Below are positions 6,754-13,958 of a stretch of 64,000 nt of DNA, in pieces. The notes under the pieces were generated by a model. That model saw only the letters and a list, made by a program, of their open reading frames with translations, made no database searches and was not told where the DNA came from. Position 1 is the first letter of the stretch. Every line of letters begins with the position of its first letter. Position numbers and translations under genes: made by a program. Source of the stretch: Streptococcus mitis (lineage in GTDB: Bacteria > Bacillota > Bacilli > Lactobacillales > Streptococcaceae); the NCBI RefSeq assembly GCF_023109105.1, contig NZ_JALDTZ010000004.1, forward strand, positions 53,992-117,991. The letters are read 5' to 3'.

Positions 6754-7226
6754 TCTGTGACCTCCTCAAATTTCATAAACGTCATCCAATGCGTCGTCCC
6801 ACGTTGTTGGCCGAAAAGTGGTTGATGCGGAACTAATTCCAAAATTTCCTTAACGTTTACCTGGGCATCGGACCATTTAAAAATAAGTGTTCCACCTATT
6901 TTCAAGACCCTAAAACATTCTTCAAAACCTTGTTGCAAGTCTAATCTCCAAGTCAACAAGTCTAGCTGACCATATTGCGCACGCATAAACGATTTCTGGC
7001 CAGCCCATAAAAGGTGTGGCGGATCAAATACAACAAGGTTAAATGTTTCATCATCAAATGGCATATCTCGAAAATCTGCAACAATGTCTGGCTTAACATT
7101 GATTTTCTTTTTGTGAATTTCAAATTCTTCTTCACGTCTATCCATGTATGTTGTGTGTGGCTCTTGTTTATCAAACCAGAACATCCTAGACCCACAGCAC
7201 GCATCTAGTATTCGTATATCTCCCAT
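6750..7226 (-). CDS. SAM-dependent methyltransferase, phage type
   Basis: The protein has 158 residues starting MGDIRILDACCGSRMF; the first motif (LDACCGSRM) replaces the usual DxGxG loop and DPPH lies at about 68-71. This combination is typical of a small phage family annotated as class I SAM methyltransferase, probably acting on DNA bases. The ATG at 7226 follows GGAGGTGG. It is the second methyltransferase in the operon. The target base is unknown. Confidence 0.8.
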   Translation of the reverse strand: MGDIRILDACCGSRMFWFDKQEPHTTYMDRREEEFEIHKKKINVKPDIVADFRDMPFDDETFNLVVFDPPHLLWAGQKSFMRAQYGQLDLLTWRLDLQQGFEECFRVLKIGGTLIFKWSDAQVNVKEILELVPHQPLFGQQRGTTHWMTFMKFEEVTE

Positions 7227-7951
7227 CACTCCACCTCCTCGACTTCCACGCCTGGGCAATCGAACACCCAGCCGAAGTCTGCGTCTTCTAGTTGTTTGCG
7301 AGTGTGTTCTGAACGAAATTTTTTATCTAGTGTTATATTTTTTAACGTCCAAGCGTGAAGGTGCTTAATCAAGGTTAAGTAACTATATGAGTCTTCAATC
7401 CATTTAAACCTTACATAATACTTTTTCTCTTCCTCGACCTCGTAGCCGAATTGGTGCATGTTGACAAGGGTTTGAATAGGTTTATTATCTACGTCGTTTA
7501 ACCAAAAAGCGAACTTACTATCAATCTTTCCCGACTCGCTTTTTGAAGATAACCAATCCCACACATTGTACTCAAATTCGTCTTTGTGTTCCTCATACCA
7601 ATCCGCCACAAACTTCTTAACTTTGACTTTTTCACGTTCAACCATACCTTCAAGTTTGCCTTGCTCATAACCTTCACGCCATTTTGCATGACTAAAATCC
7701 TGTTTAAATTCACTCATGATAGCCTTTAGCCAAACTTCACGATCATGGTCTGGCAGTTCTCGTAATCGTGCTAATATGTTCTTGAGATAGCGTGGAGCTT
7801 CGTCTGCATGACCTGTTTCTGGTTCGTCTAAACGCTTCAAATCGCTTATTATACCGTCTGTTGCTACAACTTTAAAATTATAGCTATTTTTAAGCAACTC
7901 ATATTTCGAAATTAATTCTTGTTTATTCGTTCTTAATTCCTGCTTATTCAT
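7226..7951 (-). CDS. DUF1642 phage protein
   Basis: This 241-residue protein is typical of DUF1642, a variable family in early regions of streptococcal and lactococcal phages. The C-terminal block FWLNDVDNKPIQTLVNMHQF, YEVEEEKKYYVRF and the acidic end are the recognisable parts. No catalytic motif is seen. It overlaps the downstream methyltransferase by one base and the upstream small gene by 8, in line with coupled translation. Confidence 0.75.
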   Translation of the reverse strand: MNKQELRTNKQELISKYELLKNSYNFKVVATDGIISDLKRLDEPETGHADEAPRYLKNILARLRELPDHDREVWLKAIMSEFKQDFSHAKWREGYEQGKLEGMVEREKVKVKKFVADWYEEHKDEFEYNVWDWLSSKSESGKIDSKFAFWLNDVDNKPIQTLVNMHQFGYEVEEEKKYYVRFKWIEDSYSYLTLIKHLHAWTLKNITLDKKFRSEHTRKQLEDADFGWVFDCPGVEVEEVE

Positions 7952-8132
7952 CTTCCAACTCCTTTATTTTCTTCCTCAATTCTTTGTTCTTTTTCTTCAA
8001 CAAATCGCGCTCCAGAGCTCTACTCCGTCTCTTGCGTGAATCGCACGGTTTCGAATACTCGATTATCTTCTCTTCGTTTTGTTCTATTGTCCGTTTCAAT
8101 CCGTCAATGACTGTTTGTTTATCATACTTCAT
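7944..8132 (-). CDS. small coiled-coil phage protein (62 aa)
   Basis: This highly charged 62-residue protein (MKYDKQTVIDGLKRTIEQNE...) is predicted to be almost wholly helical, with Lys/Glu heptads at the C-terminus. I do not recognise a family. The start overlaps the stop of the 54-residue gene upstream (ATGAAGTATGA). Confidence 0.6.
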   Translation of the reverse strand: MKYDKQTVIDGLKRTIEQNEEKIIEYSKPCDSRKRRSRALERDLLKKKNKELRKKIKELEDE

Positions 8133-8286
8133 CTTCTAAAAATCTTTCAATAGCTTCTCTATAGGAGACTTCCACCAGACCGTCTAAGTCGTTCAGTGCT
8201 TCAATATAGTCTGGGCGACCTTGCCCGTACTGCTCTTTCAAAAATTCAACAAAGAGATGAATTTCTTGATAGGACATTCCAAACAT
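8122..8286 (-). CDS. small phage protein (54 aa)
   Basis: The frame encodes MFGMSYQEIHLFVEFLKEQY and a C-terminal acidic tail (RFLEDEV). AGAGG precedes the ATG at 8286. The stop codon overlaps the next gene's start, which supports real translation. No recognised function. Confidence 0.6.
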   Translation of the reverse strand: MFGMSYQEIHLFVEFLKEQYGQGRPDYIEALNDLDGLVEVSYREAIERFLEDEV

Positions 8287-8301
8287 ATTTCTTACCTCTC
8301 A

Positions 8302-8697
8302 CTAAAACGGTAAATCATCTTCTTCAAGGGCATATCCTGGCATTTGTTCCTCAATGTTCGAACGGTTAGCTGTATCATCACGCTTTTCAAGTCGCTCGAA
8401 ATTCTCTGCGATAACCTCAGTCAGATAGACCCTGCGCCCTTCCTGATTCTCGTAGTTCCTTGTCTGGATGCGACCAGTCACACCGACCAGATTGCCCTTC
8501 TTGCACCATTCCGCAAACAGCTCCGCCTGCTTGCGCCACATCATACAGTTGATGAAGTCCGCCTCTCGCTCGCCATTGGCTCCCTTGAAGTTCCGATTGA
8601 CCGCCAGAGTAAAGGTTGCAACCGCCACATTCGACGGCGTATATTTCAATTCAGGGTCTTTCGTCAAGCGACCTACTAACGTAACATTATTGATCAT
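8302..8697 (-). CDS. ssb: phage single-stranded DNA-binding protein
   Basis: The protein has 131 residues. It opens [20 protein letters not shown], with the OB-fold typical of bacterial SSB, and ends in the acidic tip EEDDLPF used to recruit partner proteins. It coats single strands during phage replication and recombination. The start at 8697 follows AAAGGA. Its first codons overlap the end of a 34-residue membrane protein gene. Confidence 0.95.
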   Translation of the reverse strand: MINNVTLVGRLTKDPELKYTPSNVAVATFTLAVNRNFKGANGEREADFINCMMWRKQAELFAEWCKKGNLVGVTGRIQTRNYENQEGRRVYLTEVIAENFERLEKRDDTANRSNIEEQMPGYALEEDDLPF

Positions 8698-8791
8698 CTT
8701 TCTTGTCCTTTCTTGCTGCACGTTCCCCGACTAAATAGCCGAGAAATAGCCACAGAATAGCCATTCCAAATTCTTTAAAAAGTTCAATCAT
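8687..8791 (-). CDS. tiny membrane protein (34 aa)
   Basis: The frame [20 protein letters not shown] continues [14 protein letters not shown]: one transmembrane helix followed by a charged tail. GGAGGAG lies 6 bases before the ATG, the strongest ribosome site in this stretch, and the frame overlaps ssb by 11 bases. The size and layout suggest a small inner-membrane phage peptide; role unknown. Confidence 0.55.
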   Translation of the reverse strand: MIELFKEFGMAILWLFLGYLVGERAARKDKKDDQ

Positions 8792-9011
8792 TTTCTTCTC
8801 CTCCTGAAAAAGTTGCTAAATAGTAACAATCCTTAGCACCGTAGTCAAACCGTGTCGTCCGCTGACCAATGTGCTTCTGAAACCTTGGATGAGTGATAGC
8901 CGAGAAAGCCCATTGATGGTCTTCCATCTGCTCAATGAGATCATCGACATTGTCAAACGTCCCAAGGTAAAACTTGCAGTGCCCGTTGTAGACGAAGTAG
9001 AGCTCTAACAT
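8784..9011 (-). CDS. small phage protein (75 aa)
   Basis: The start MLELYFVYNGHCKFYLGTFD at 9011 is preferred over the longer frame because it follows GGTGGAG and couples with the preceding stop. The sequence is a compact alpha/beta protein with no recognised motif and a Tyr-rich end (DYGAKDCYYLATF). Function unknown. Confidence 0.6.
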   Translation of the reverse strand: MLELYFVYNGHCKFYLGTFDNVDDLIEQMEDHQWAFSAITHPRFQKHIGQRTTRFDYGAKDCYYLATFSGGEEND

Positions 9012-9205
9012 CACTCCACCTCGACCGGGTAGAAGTTCCCAAAGGAACCCCTCAATGCCTTGCCAACCTGTAAGGCTGCCGCCCGAGAAACAAACCGCAA
9101 GGCTTTCTTCTCTTCTGAACATGAAATGTCCAAGCCAGTCACACCGATAATTGCGGACCTCAAGAATGGCTTATCCTCTCTTGTCCCATGTTTTAAAATA
9201 AACAT
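9011..9205 (-). CDS. small phage protein (64 aa)
   Basis: The protein begins MFILKHGTREDKPFLRSAII after AGAGG. The stop TGA shares its last base pair with the following start (TGATG arrangement), which indicates coupling. No family is recognised. Confidence 0.55.
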   Translation of the reverse strand: MFILKHGTREDKPFLRSAIIGVTGLDISCSEEKKALRFVSRAAALQVGKALRGSFGNFYPVEVE

Positions 9206-9219
9206 CAATCACCTCTGTT

Positions 9220-9990
9220 CTAAAAATATTGCTTCCGCTTGTTTGTCAAATCATTAAAAACCATCAAATGATCTTTATCTACCCCCTTCATCAGTCTGGA
9301 CATAAAGGGTCTGCCATATCTTTTTTGAATATCAGCAGAAATCAAATTCGTGGTAATGATTGTATTTGAACGCTTATTCAGGATATTGTAGAGAATAGTA
9401 AACGACCACTCACTATCCTTCTCCATACCCAAATCATCCAAAACCAAAAACTTAGCGCTAGCAATTTTGTTGACCAGGAACTCTTCCTGACTAAAATCAG
9501 CTTTAATCTTCATCAGCAGGTCAGTCACGTTGATAAAAATAGCAATCTCTTTCGTGTACTCAGATAGAGCCTTAACCATAGCAAAGGCCAAATGGCTCTT
9601 GCCAGTTCCAGCTTCTCCCTGAAGTACAATGTTGTTTCTAGCTCCCTCGGACCATTCACGACAAATTCTCTTTGCAAAAGCTAGCTTCTCCGCTTCTTTT
9701 TCGGTTGGGGTCTCAAAATTGTCCAAAGTCGCATTTTTTAAAACCTCATCGTAAAGAGAGAACTTCTCAAGATAGTATTTCCTCTCTCGCTCATTCTCAG
9801 CGTTGGCCAGTTCATTAACCCTTGCCTGATTCTCTTCATGGATCCGCTCAGATTCACACATACGACACACAACACTCTCAGTTCTCAATATCTTTATCAA
9901 AGGAATGTTGTGCTTTTCGCAAAGCTCTTCCTGTTGTTCTGTATTCCTGCGATAAGATAAGGCGATTTCCTCAAATACATTTTCTACCAT
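9220..9990 (-). CDS. DnaC-like helicase loader ATPase
   Basis: This 256-residue AAA+ protein is of the IstB/DnaC type. A CRMC motif near residues 42-45 may be half of a zinc site; Walker A is at about 125-132 (GEAGTGKS) and Walker B at FLVLDDLGMEKD, followed by a sensor-1 Asn in TIITTNL. It should load the host replicative helicase at the phage origin. The start at 9990 follows GGAGG, and the gene overlaps a 52-residue frame that links it to the DnaD-like initiator. Confidence 0.9.
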   Translation of the reverse strand: MVENVFEEIALSYRRNTEQQEELCEKHNIPLIKILRTESVVCRMCESERIHEENQARVNELANAENERERKYYLEKFSLYDEVLKNATLDNFETPTEKEAEKLAFAKRICREWSEGARNNIVLQGEAGTGKSHLAFAMVKALSEYTKEIAIFINVTDLLMKIKADFSQEEFLVNKIASAKFLVLDDLGMEKDSEWSFTILYNILNKRSNTIITTNLISADIQKRYGRPFMSRLMKGVDKDHLMVFNDLTNKRKQYF

Positions 9991-10142
9991 ACTAGCCGAC
10001 CTCCGCATTCCTGCCAGCTGGCCATTTCGGACAAGCAGGCAACCACTTGATGAATTGGCTGGTTCGCTAAAAGAGTCTTCTTCTCGTAGCTCAATGGATA
10101 GTAGTCTATCTCGAATTGCTCAATCAGTTCTAATACCCCCAT
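9984..10142 (-). CDS. small phage protein between replication genes (52 aa)
   Basis: The frame starts MGVLELIEQFEIDYYPLSYE at 10142 after AGGAGG (10-base gap) and ends LVW. It overlaps the 3' end of the DnaD-like gene by 13 bases and the DnaC-like start by 7, filling exactly the gap between them. No function recognised. Confidence 0.55.
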   Translation of the reverse strand: MGVLELIEQFEIDYYPLSYEKKTLLANQPIHQVVACLSEMASWQECGGRLVW

Positions 10143-10933
10143 TCGTCCTTGGCCTCCTGTTCTTCTTTCTTATCCTTGTTTTTCTTTTCGGATTGGCGAA
10201 CCTGCTCCACAGTCGTGACATTGTTCATCTGCCAATTTCTTAAAATACCACCTATGTATTTGATATTAGGTTTTCCTGAGTTGATTGCAGTCTTCAGTGC
10301 TTCCTTTACCAAATCCACATCATTCTCATTTAGTAGATGGTTGATTTCTTCAATCTCAAATCCAGATAAGAGTCTGCGAAATTCAGATTGAAAAAGTTCT
10401 AAGATATTTTCTTCACTACCACTACTATTAGTAGTAGTTATTCTTTTCTTACTCTTATCTTTATCTAATCTATTCTTATTCTTATCTTCTTCTAGTGCGT
10501 TACCGTCCGTTACTGTAGCGTTACCTGTAACGTTACCAAGAGCAAGATTTTTCTGTTTTTTACGGTATTTTGCTACACGGTTACGTGTCTGTTCCTTGAT
10601 TTTCTCCATTCCGTCAATATTTTGATGCTTTTCCCAATTAGGCAAAGTGATGACACCGTCAATAATCTCAATCATCCCGAACTGTTCAAATACTCCCAAA
10701 GCCATTCTGACAGTATTCAATGGTCTACGAAAAATAGTAGCTAACATTTCATCTGTATAATGAACCTTATCAGTCATCATCAACAATCCACTACTGTTAT
10801 GTTTCCCAGCAAGTGTCAAAATTTTGAACCATATCACTAGAATGGCGTCAGGATCAGGCAAGGCATCAATCAGACAAATCTTTTCATCGTCAAAAATATC
10901 TGTTGTGATTTTTATCCACTTGATTTCAGACAT
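10130..10933 (-). CDS. phage replisome organizer, DnaD-like
   Basis: The protein has 267 residues. The N-terminal part (MSEIKWIKITTDIFDDEKIC...) is the phage replisome-organizer winged-helix domain; the C-terminal part (FQSEFRRLLSGFEIEEINHL...INSGKPNIKYIGGILRNW) is the DnaD/DnaB_2 domain. The linker between them is low-complexity Lys/Asn/Asp and is encoded by repetitive A/G-rich DNA, a common place for phage origins. With DnaC-like and SSB it makes the initiation module. Confidence 0.9.
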   Translation of the reverse strand: MSEIKWIKITTDIFDDEKICLIDALPDPDAILVIWFKILTLAGKHNSSGLLMMTDKVHYTDEMLATIFRRPLNTVRMALGVFEQFGMIEIIDGVITLPNWEKHQNIDGMEKIKEQTRNRVAKYRKKQKNLALGNVTGNATVTDGNALEEDKNKNRLDKDKSKKRITTTNSSGSEENILELFQSEFRRLLSGFEIEEINHLLNENDVDLVKEALKTAINSGKPNIKYIGGILRNWQMNNVTTVEQVRQSEKKNKDKKEEQEAKDEWGY

Positions 10934-11222
10934 ACCTAGCACCCCACTTCCTACGGTTCGCACGGTACTTCATCCGCATATCTTCATAGATGTGCATACC
11001 CTCTAGCGCCATCTTCTCAACCTTTAACAGCTTATTTTCAGAGACCACATCACGATAGTCCTTAGCTAGTTTTTCATAGTCAGCCAGATATTCTTTGATA
11101 AGTGATATTTTCCTATTCTCGTCCTCTAAATATATTTCAAAATCAGACTTCTCTTCATCAGACGACATCATTTCAATATTCACTCTCTCATGCCACAACA
11201 GCCATTCAATCAATTCTTCCAT
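10926..11222 (-). CDS. coiled-coil phage protein (98 aa)
   Basis: This acidic helical protein (MEELIEWLLWHERVNIEMMS...) ends in a basic tail (KYRANRRKWGARYV). GGAGG precedes the ATG. The middle looks like a coiled coil (KEYLADYEKLAKDYRDVVSE). No family recognised; it overlaps the DnaD-like start by 8 bases. Confidence 0.6.
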   Translation of the reverse strand: MEELIEWLLWHERVNIEMMSSDEEKSDFEIYLEDENRKISLIKEYLADYEKLAKDYRDVVSENKLLKVEKMALEGMHIYEDMRMKYRANRRKWGARYV

Positions 11223-11234
11223 TTCCTGACCTCC

Positions 11235-11549
11235 TCAATTCAAGATGTGCATTTTAGGTTCTGGCAAAGCTAGAGGTTCAGGACGTAAGCCTTCAGGACG
11301 TTCATTGTCAAACGTAAATCCTTTGAACTCCCGACGGATATTCTTACGAATTTCTTGGCGCTCAATCTCACGCCCCATCTCAAGGATTTCATTGCAATCT
11401 CTAATCACTTGCGTGTCCCGTTCTTCTTGCAATCGTCTTTCTTCCTCTTTTTGTTTTTCTAACTGATGAACTAGAATCCCTGCGCTGATAAAACCTAAAA
11501 TCACTGCGCCAGTTCCTAAAAGTTGGTTAATTAATGGTGGTTCGTACAT
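11235..11549 (-). CDS. membrane-anchored coiled-coil phage protein (104 aa)
   Basis: An N-terminal hydrophobic segment (LLGTGAVILGFISAGILVHQ, residues about 10-29) is followed by a strongly charged helix (EKQKEEERRLQEERDTQVIR) and a Pro-rich end. This predicts one transmembrane helix and a cytoplasmic coiled coil. AGGAGAG lies before the ATG. Function unknown. Confidence 0.65.
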   Translation of the reverse strand: MYEPPLINQLLGTGAVILGFISAGILVHQLEKQKEEERRLQEERDTQVIRDCNEILEMGREIERQEIRKNIRREFKGFTFDNERPEGLRPEPLALPEPKMHILN

Positions 11550-11559
11550 TATTCTCTCC

Positions 11560-11850
11560 TTATGCTCTTAATTTTCGTACTTCTTTTTCTAACTCTAAAA
11601 TCTCATAAACATCATTGATATCGTACATAATATCTTTCCCTTGCTTACGAAATCTTAAGCCTTTACGTTCTAACTTCTTAACATAGGCATGATTAAAGCC
11701 AAACTTCTTCATCAAAGCCTGTTGATTGATTGGCATGCGATCATTCTCTAACTGCTCCCTGACTTGCTTCTCAGCAAAGGCTAACAATTGTTTCGTGAAC
11801 AATTCAGCACTTTCGCCGTCCAATCGTAATTGTAGCGTTATACCTTCCAT
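11560..11850 (-). CDS. DUF771-like phage protein with excisionase-type HTH
   Basis: This 96-residue protein has an N-terminal beta segment (MEGITLQLRLDGESAELF) and a C-terminal helix-turn-helix of the excisionase/HTH_17 type (PINQQALMKKFGFNHAYVKK, then YDINDVYEIL). DUF771 is common in lysogenic phages of streptococci. The gene lies 14 bases from a 19-bp repeat that also occurs before the integrase gene, so a role in excision is possible but unproven. Confidence 0.65.
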   Translation of the reverse strand: MEGITLQLRLDGESAELFTKQLLAFAEKQVREQLENDRMPINQQALMKKFGFNHAYVKKLERKGLRFRKQGKDIMYDINDVYEILELEKEVRKLRA

Positions 11851-11863
11851 TTTTTACATCCTC

Positions 11864-11882
11864 TCAACTATGCGGGCAAGCA
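11864..11882. repeat. 19-bp repeat, copy 1 (near DUF771 gene)
   Basis: TCAACTATGCGGGCAAGCA is identical to 15803-15821 upstream of the integrase gene, with weaker similarity extending about 10 bases to the left of both copies. It lies between the DUF771 gene and the promoter of the small + strand unit. It may be a regulator or recombinase arm site. Confidence 0.6.
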
Positions 11883-11891
11883 TTTTTGTGA

Positions 11892-11944
11892 TATAATGGT
11901 TTTAATAATTTAAGTGTGCGCCTGACTTCGTTAGGTGCTTTTTT
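11892..11944 (+). ncRNA. second promoter-terminator micro-unit
   Basis: GATATAATGGTTTTAAT includes a TATAAT box (11892-11897); about 20 bases later GCGCCTGA-CTTCG-TTAGGTGC (11918-11938) is followed by TTTTTT. The predicted RNA is about 40 nt and opposes the early operon. The -10 region and spacing resemble the unit at 2412-2493. No -35 is obvious. Confidence 0.5.
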
Positions 11945-11953
11945 GTGTTGTTG

Positions 11954-12097
11954 TCAAACTGTTTTACTTTCCATAGCCCTGAGTTCTATCTCATGGCTGA
12001 CTTGTCTAAATAGCTTCTCACACGCTATTTTAGCTTCTCTGTACGTTGTAGATTCGCTGATGAAGTAATCAGCAAGTTCAATGATTTTATCTTCCAT
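11954..12097 (-). CDS. small phage protein (47 aa)
   Basis: The frame MEDKIIELADYFISESTTYR continues EAKIACEKLFRQVSHEIELR. GGGGTAGG lies before the ATG. It sits 8 bases after the antirepressor stop. It may be a truncated or divergent member of a larger family of short helical phage proteins; function unknown. Confidence 0.5.
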   Translation of the reverse strand: MEDKIIELADYFISESTTYREAKIACEKLFRQVSHEIELRAMESKTV

Positions 12098-12105
12098 GCC
12101 TACCC

Positions 12106-12816
12106 CTACGCTTGGCTAAAAGCGTTCAGTTCCATGATTTTCATCTTAGTATTGGTGCTTGGCTCCCACGTCATCCAGTAGGCCAATGCGGCTTCTGCAA
12201 ACTTTTTCGGTAGCAGGTCATAGCGACTAATATTAAAATGATCCTTGAAATCAATCTCAGCTTGTCTAAATACCGACTGAGCAAAAATCTTATCCGCATA
12301 AGCTGGGCTATCAATACCACCCAGACATGCCACAACCCTAGCCTTTCTCTTCTTCAGTAGCGACTGAGCATAGCTTGGATGAATCGGTTGCTCGCTCTTG
12401 AGGTAGTCGATGTCTTCTAGCATGGTCGCCTGTTGCTCACGCAATTTCTTCTGGCCAGTAAACAGAGCAATGAAGGCATCCTCGTCCAAATCCTCGCGAA
12501 TGAAACCGCCCTGCTTGCGAATAGCTGGCAAGACCTCTGATGTCACCCAGCGCTTGAACTCTTTCGCTTGAGGTAATTTACTGGATAAGATAAGAGAGTA
12601 GAGACCAGATTCGTTGATAATCAACATATCCTGTATTCCACCACTAGTAGGGATGCCCTGTTTTAGGGCGTCCTCTTCATCAACGTGAAGAGCAATCGCA
12701 TTTCTAGCCTTGCTATATCCTAAGATATCTGCAACATCTTTCCCAACGAACCACGGCTCGTCATCAATTGTCAAAGTACGGACTTCCTGCCCGTGAAAAT
12801 TAAAAATTTCGTTCAT
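12106..12816 (-). CDS. phage antirepressor (Bro-N plus ORF6C-like domain)
   Basis: The protein has 236 residues. Residues 1-105 form a Bro-N domain (WFVGKDVADILGYSKARNAI, NESGLYSLILSSKLP, FKRWVTSEVLPAIRKQG). The C-terminal half (PIHPSYAQSLLKKRKARV...) resembles the ORF6C/KilA-C-associated domain. Such proteins inactivate or antagonise the CI-type repressor and promote induction. AAGGAA precedes the ATG. The operon from the Cro promoter must cross the oppositely oriented gene at 12870-13529 to reach it. Confidence 0.9.
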   Translation of the reverse strand: MNEIFNFHGQEVRTLTIDDEPWFVGKDVADILGYSKARNAIALHVDEEDALKQGIPTSGGIQDMLIINESGLYSLILSSKLPQAKEFKRWVTSEVLPAIRKQGGFIREDLDEDAFIALFTGQKKLREQQATMLEDIDYLKSEQPIHPSYAQSLLKKRKARVVACLGGIDSPAYADKIFAQSVFRQAEIDFKDHFNISRYDLLPKKFAEAALAYWMTWEPSTNTKMKIMELNAFSQA

Positions 12817-12830
12817 AAAGTTCCTTTCTA

Positions 12831-12843
12831 AATTTGGTATAAT
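12831..12843 (+). promoter_or_regulatory. extended -10 promoter of the TIR-like gene
   Basis: TGGTATAAT (12835-12843) is a perfect extended -10. The start codon is 27 bases downstream, with GGAGAG between. A recognisable -35 is lacking, which is normal for extended -10 promoters in streptococci. It points opposite to the lytic operon. Confidence 0.7.
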
Positions 12844-12869
12844 GAAATAAAAACGATTGGAGAGAAAAT

Positions 12870-13529
12870 ATGACTGAAAAAATTTGTTTTATTGTAACTG
12901 CTATTGGCGAATCTGGAACAGAAACTAGAGATAGAGCAGATGAGGTTTTTTCTTACCTGATATCCCCAGTCTGTGAAGAATTAGGATATAAACCAGTACG
13001 AGTTGACCAAGTAGATGCAGTTGATAATATCAATGAAACTATCATTAACTATCTCAAGACCGCTCCAATGGTTGTAGCGGATATGACAGGCCACAATCCG
13101 AATGCATTTTATGAACTAGGATTTCGACAAGCATTAGAACTCCCCTTAGTTCCTATCATACAAGCAGGTAATAGACTTCCTTTTGATGTTATATCCCAAA
13201 GAACTGTTTTTTATAACCTTTCTGTTGGAAAAATCGAGCAATCCAAAAAGGATTTAAAAGCTAAAATGAAAAGCTTTGAAAACTTTGAAATGCCTGAAAG
13301 TCGCATTGATAAAAGCGTTACATTAGAAGAGCTTGATGACAAGCTAACTAAAAAGCTAAACAAGATACTAAATCTGTTAGAAAACCAACAGTCTTATTCT
13401 TCTCTCGTACACACGCATGATTTTGATTTTAAACCATCAAAAATTGACTATCAGTCAATTATTCAGCAAATCCAAGGTAAAACTAACCAATTTCAGAGGA
13501 ATCCATTATTCCCCGAAGATAAGAAATAG
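12870..13529 (+). CDS. TIR / nucleoside-deoxyribosyltransferase-like protein, candidate prophage defence effector
   Basis: The protein has 219 residues. The first 125 form a flavodoxin-like domain: ICFIVTAIGESGTETRDRAD, then MVVADMTGHNPNAFYELGFR and PLVPIIQAGNRLPFDV. The Asp-Met-Thr-Gly...Tyr-Glu-Leu-Gly block matches a family related to nucleoside 2-deoxyribosyltransferases and TIR domains; Glu82 is at the position of the catalytic glutamate. The C-terminal 70 residues are a charged helix (LEELDDKLTKKLNKILNLLE) plus an unrecognised tail, perhaps a sensing or oligomer part. It has its own extended -10 promoter and terminator and is the only gene pointing against the lytic operon, typical of lysogenic conversion genes. 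Predicted role: NAD or nucleotide cleavage in anti-phage defence. The fold call is moderately sure, the role is inference. Confidence 0.65.
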   Translation: MTEKICFIVTAIGESGTETRDRADEVFSYLISPVCEELGYKPVRVDQVDAVDNINETIINYLKTAPMVVADMTGHNPNAFYELGFRQALELPLVPIIQAGNRLPFDVISQRTVFYNLSVGKIEQSKKDLKAKMKSFENFEMPESRIDKSVTLEELDDKLTKKLNKILNLLENQQSYSSLVHTHDFDFKPSKIDYQSIIQQIQGKTNQFQRNPLFPEDKK

Positions 13530-13635
13530 CTAGCTCTTGTTGACTTTGCAGTTCCCCAATCTCAGCGAGTTTTTCATTTATAAGTCTAACGGTCCTCAAC
13601 ACTTCATTGAGGGCTTTTCTTTCTAGTTCGTTCAT
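13483..13635 (-). CDS. small phage protein (50 aa) overlapping the TIR-like gene end
   Basis: The frame MNELERKALNEVLRTVRLIN continues EKLAEIGELQSQQELAISYL. It is helical, with AAAGGA 6 bases before the ATG at 13635. Its last 47 bases overlap the 3' end of the oppositely oriented TIR-like gene, and its body includes that gene's terminator. It follows the Cro-like gene directly, so it should be expressed on induction. Function unknown. Confidence 0.6.
   Translation of the reverse strand: MNELERKALNEVLRTVRLINEKLAEIGELQSQQELAISYLRGIMDSSEIG
13594..13623 (+). terminator. terminator of the TIR-like gene
   Basis: CCTCAA-CACTTCA-TTGAGG (13594-13612) is followed by GCTTTTCTTTC on the + strand. It lies 65 bases after the TIR-like stop and inside the small minus-strand gene at 13483-13635. 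Confidence 0.7.
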
Positions 13636-13654
13636 AGTGTTCCTTTCTTCGATT

Positions 13655-13670
13655 GTCGCACTTATGCGAC
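13655..13670. promoter_or_regulatory. operator-like palindrome at the end of the Cro-like gene
   Basis: GTCGCA-CTTA-TGCGAC is a perfect 6+4+6 inverted repeat with the same arms as the operator at 13896. It sits over the cro stop codon, 226 bp from the main operator cluster, a distance that would suit DNA looping by repressor oligomers. Confidence 0.7.
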
Positions 13671-13877
13671 TGTTTCGCTAAAAAAAATAGATAAAGCTTC
13701 GTCTTTTGAAAGATTGAGGGAAGAAACAATCAAGTTTACTTCTTGTATAGAGAAACTACCATTTTGTTTCATTTTTCTATAGAACGTACTCTTATCAATC
13801 CCAATATCTTTTGCTAAAGCCTCTTGAGTAGTATTGCGTTCGATAATTTTTCCTTTTAATTTCGATACATTTACCAT
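13662..13877 (-). CDS. Cro-like small HTH regulator
   Basis: This 71-residue single-domain helix-turn-helix protein (TQEALAKDIGIDKSTFYRKM) is the first gene of the leftward lytic operon, divergent from the repressor. It is preceded by a near-perfect promoter and a GTCGCA/TGCGAC operator; another copy of the operator overlaps its stop codon. By position and size it acts as Cro, shutting off the repressor promoter after induction. AAAGGAG precedes the ATG. Confidence 0.85.
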   Translation of the reverse strand: MVNVSKLKGKIIERNTTQEALAKDIGIDKSTFYRKMKQNGSFSIQEVNLIVSSLNLSKDEALSIFFSETVA

Positions 13878-13895
13878 ATCTGCTCCTTTCTGTTT

Positions 13896-13911
13896 GTCGC
13901 ATTTGTGCGAC
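13896..13911. promoter_or_regulatory. repressor/Cro operator O1
   Basis: GTCGCA-TTTG-TGCGAC is a perfect inverted repeat just downstream of the leftward early promoter, between its -10 box and the cro ribosome site. Confidence 0.75.
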
Positions 13912-13922
13912 TTGTTGTTTTA

Positions 13923-13951
13923 AGTATAACTGATAAAAAAGGAAATGTCAA
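13923..13951 (-). promoter_or_regulatory. leftward early (lytic) promoter
   Basis: On the minus strand TTGACA (13951-13946), 17 bases, then TATACT (13928-13923) form a near-consensus promoter for the Cro-like gene and the whole early operon. Operators lie on both sides. Confidence 0.85.
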
Positions 13952-13958
13952 CAAGAAA

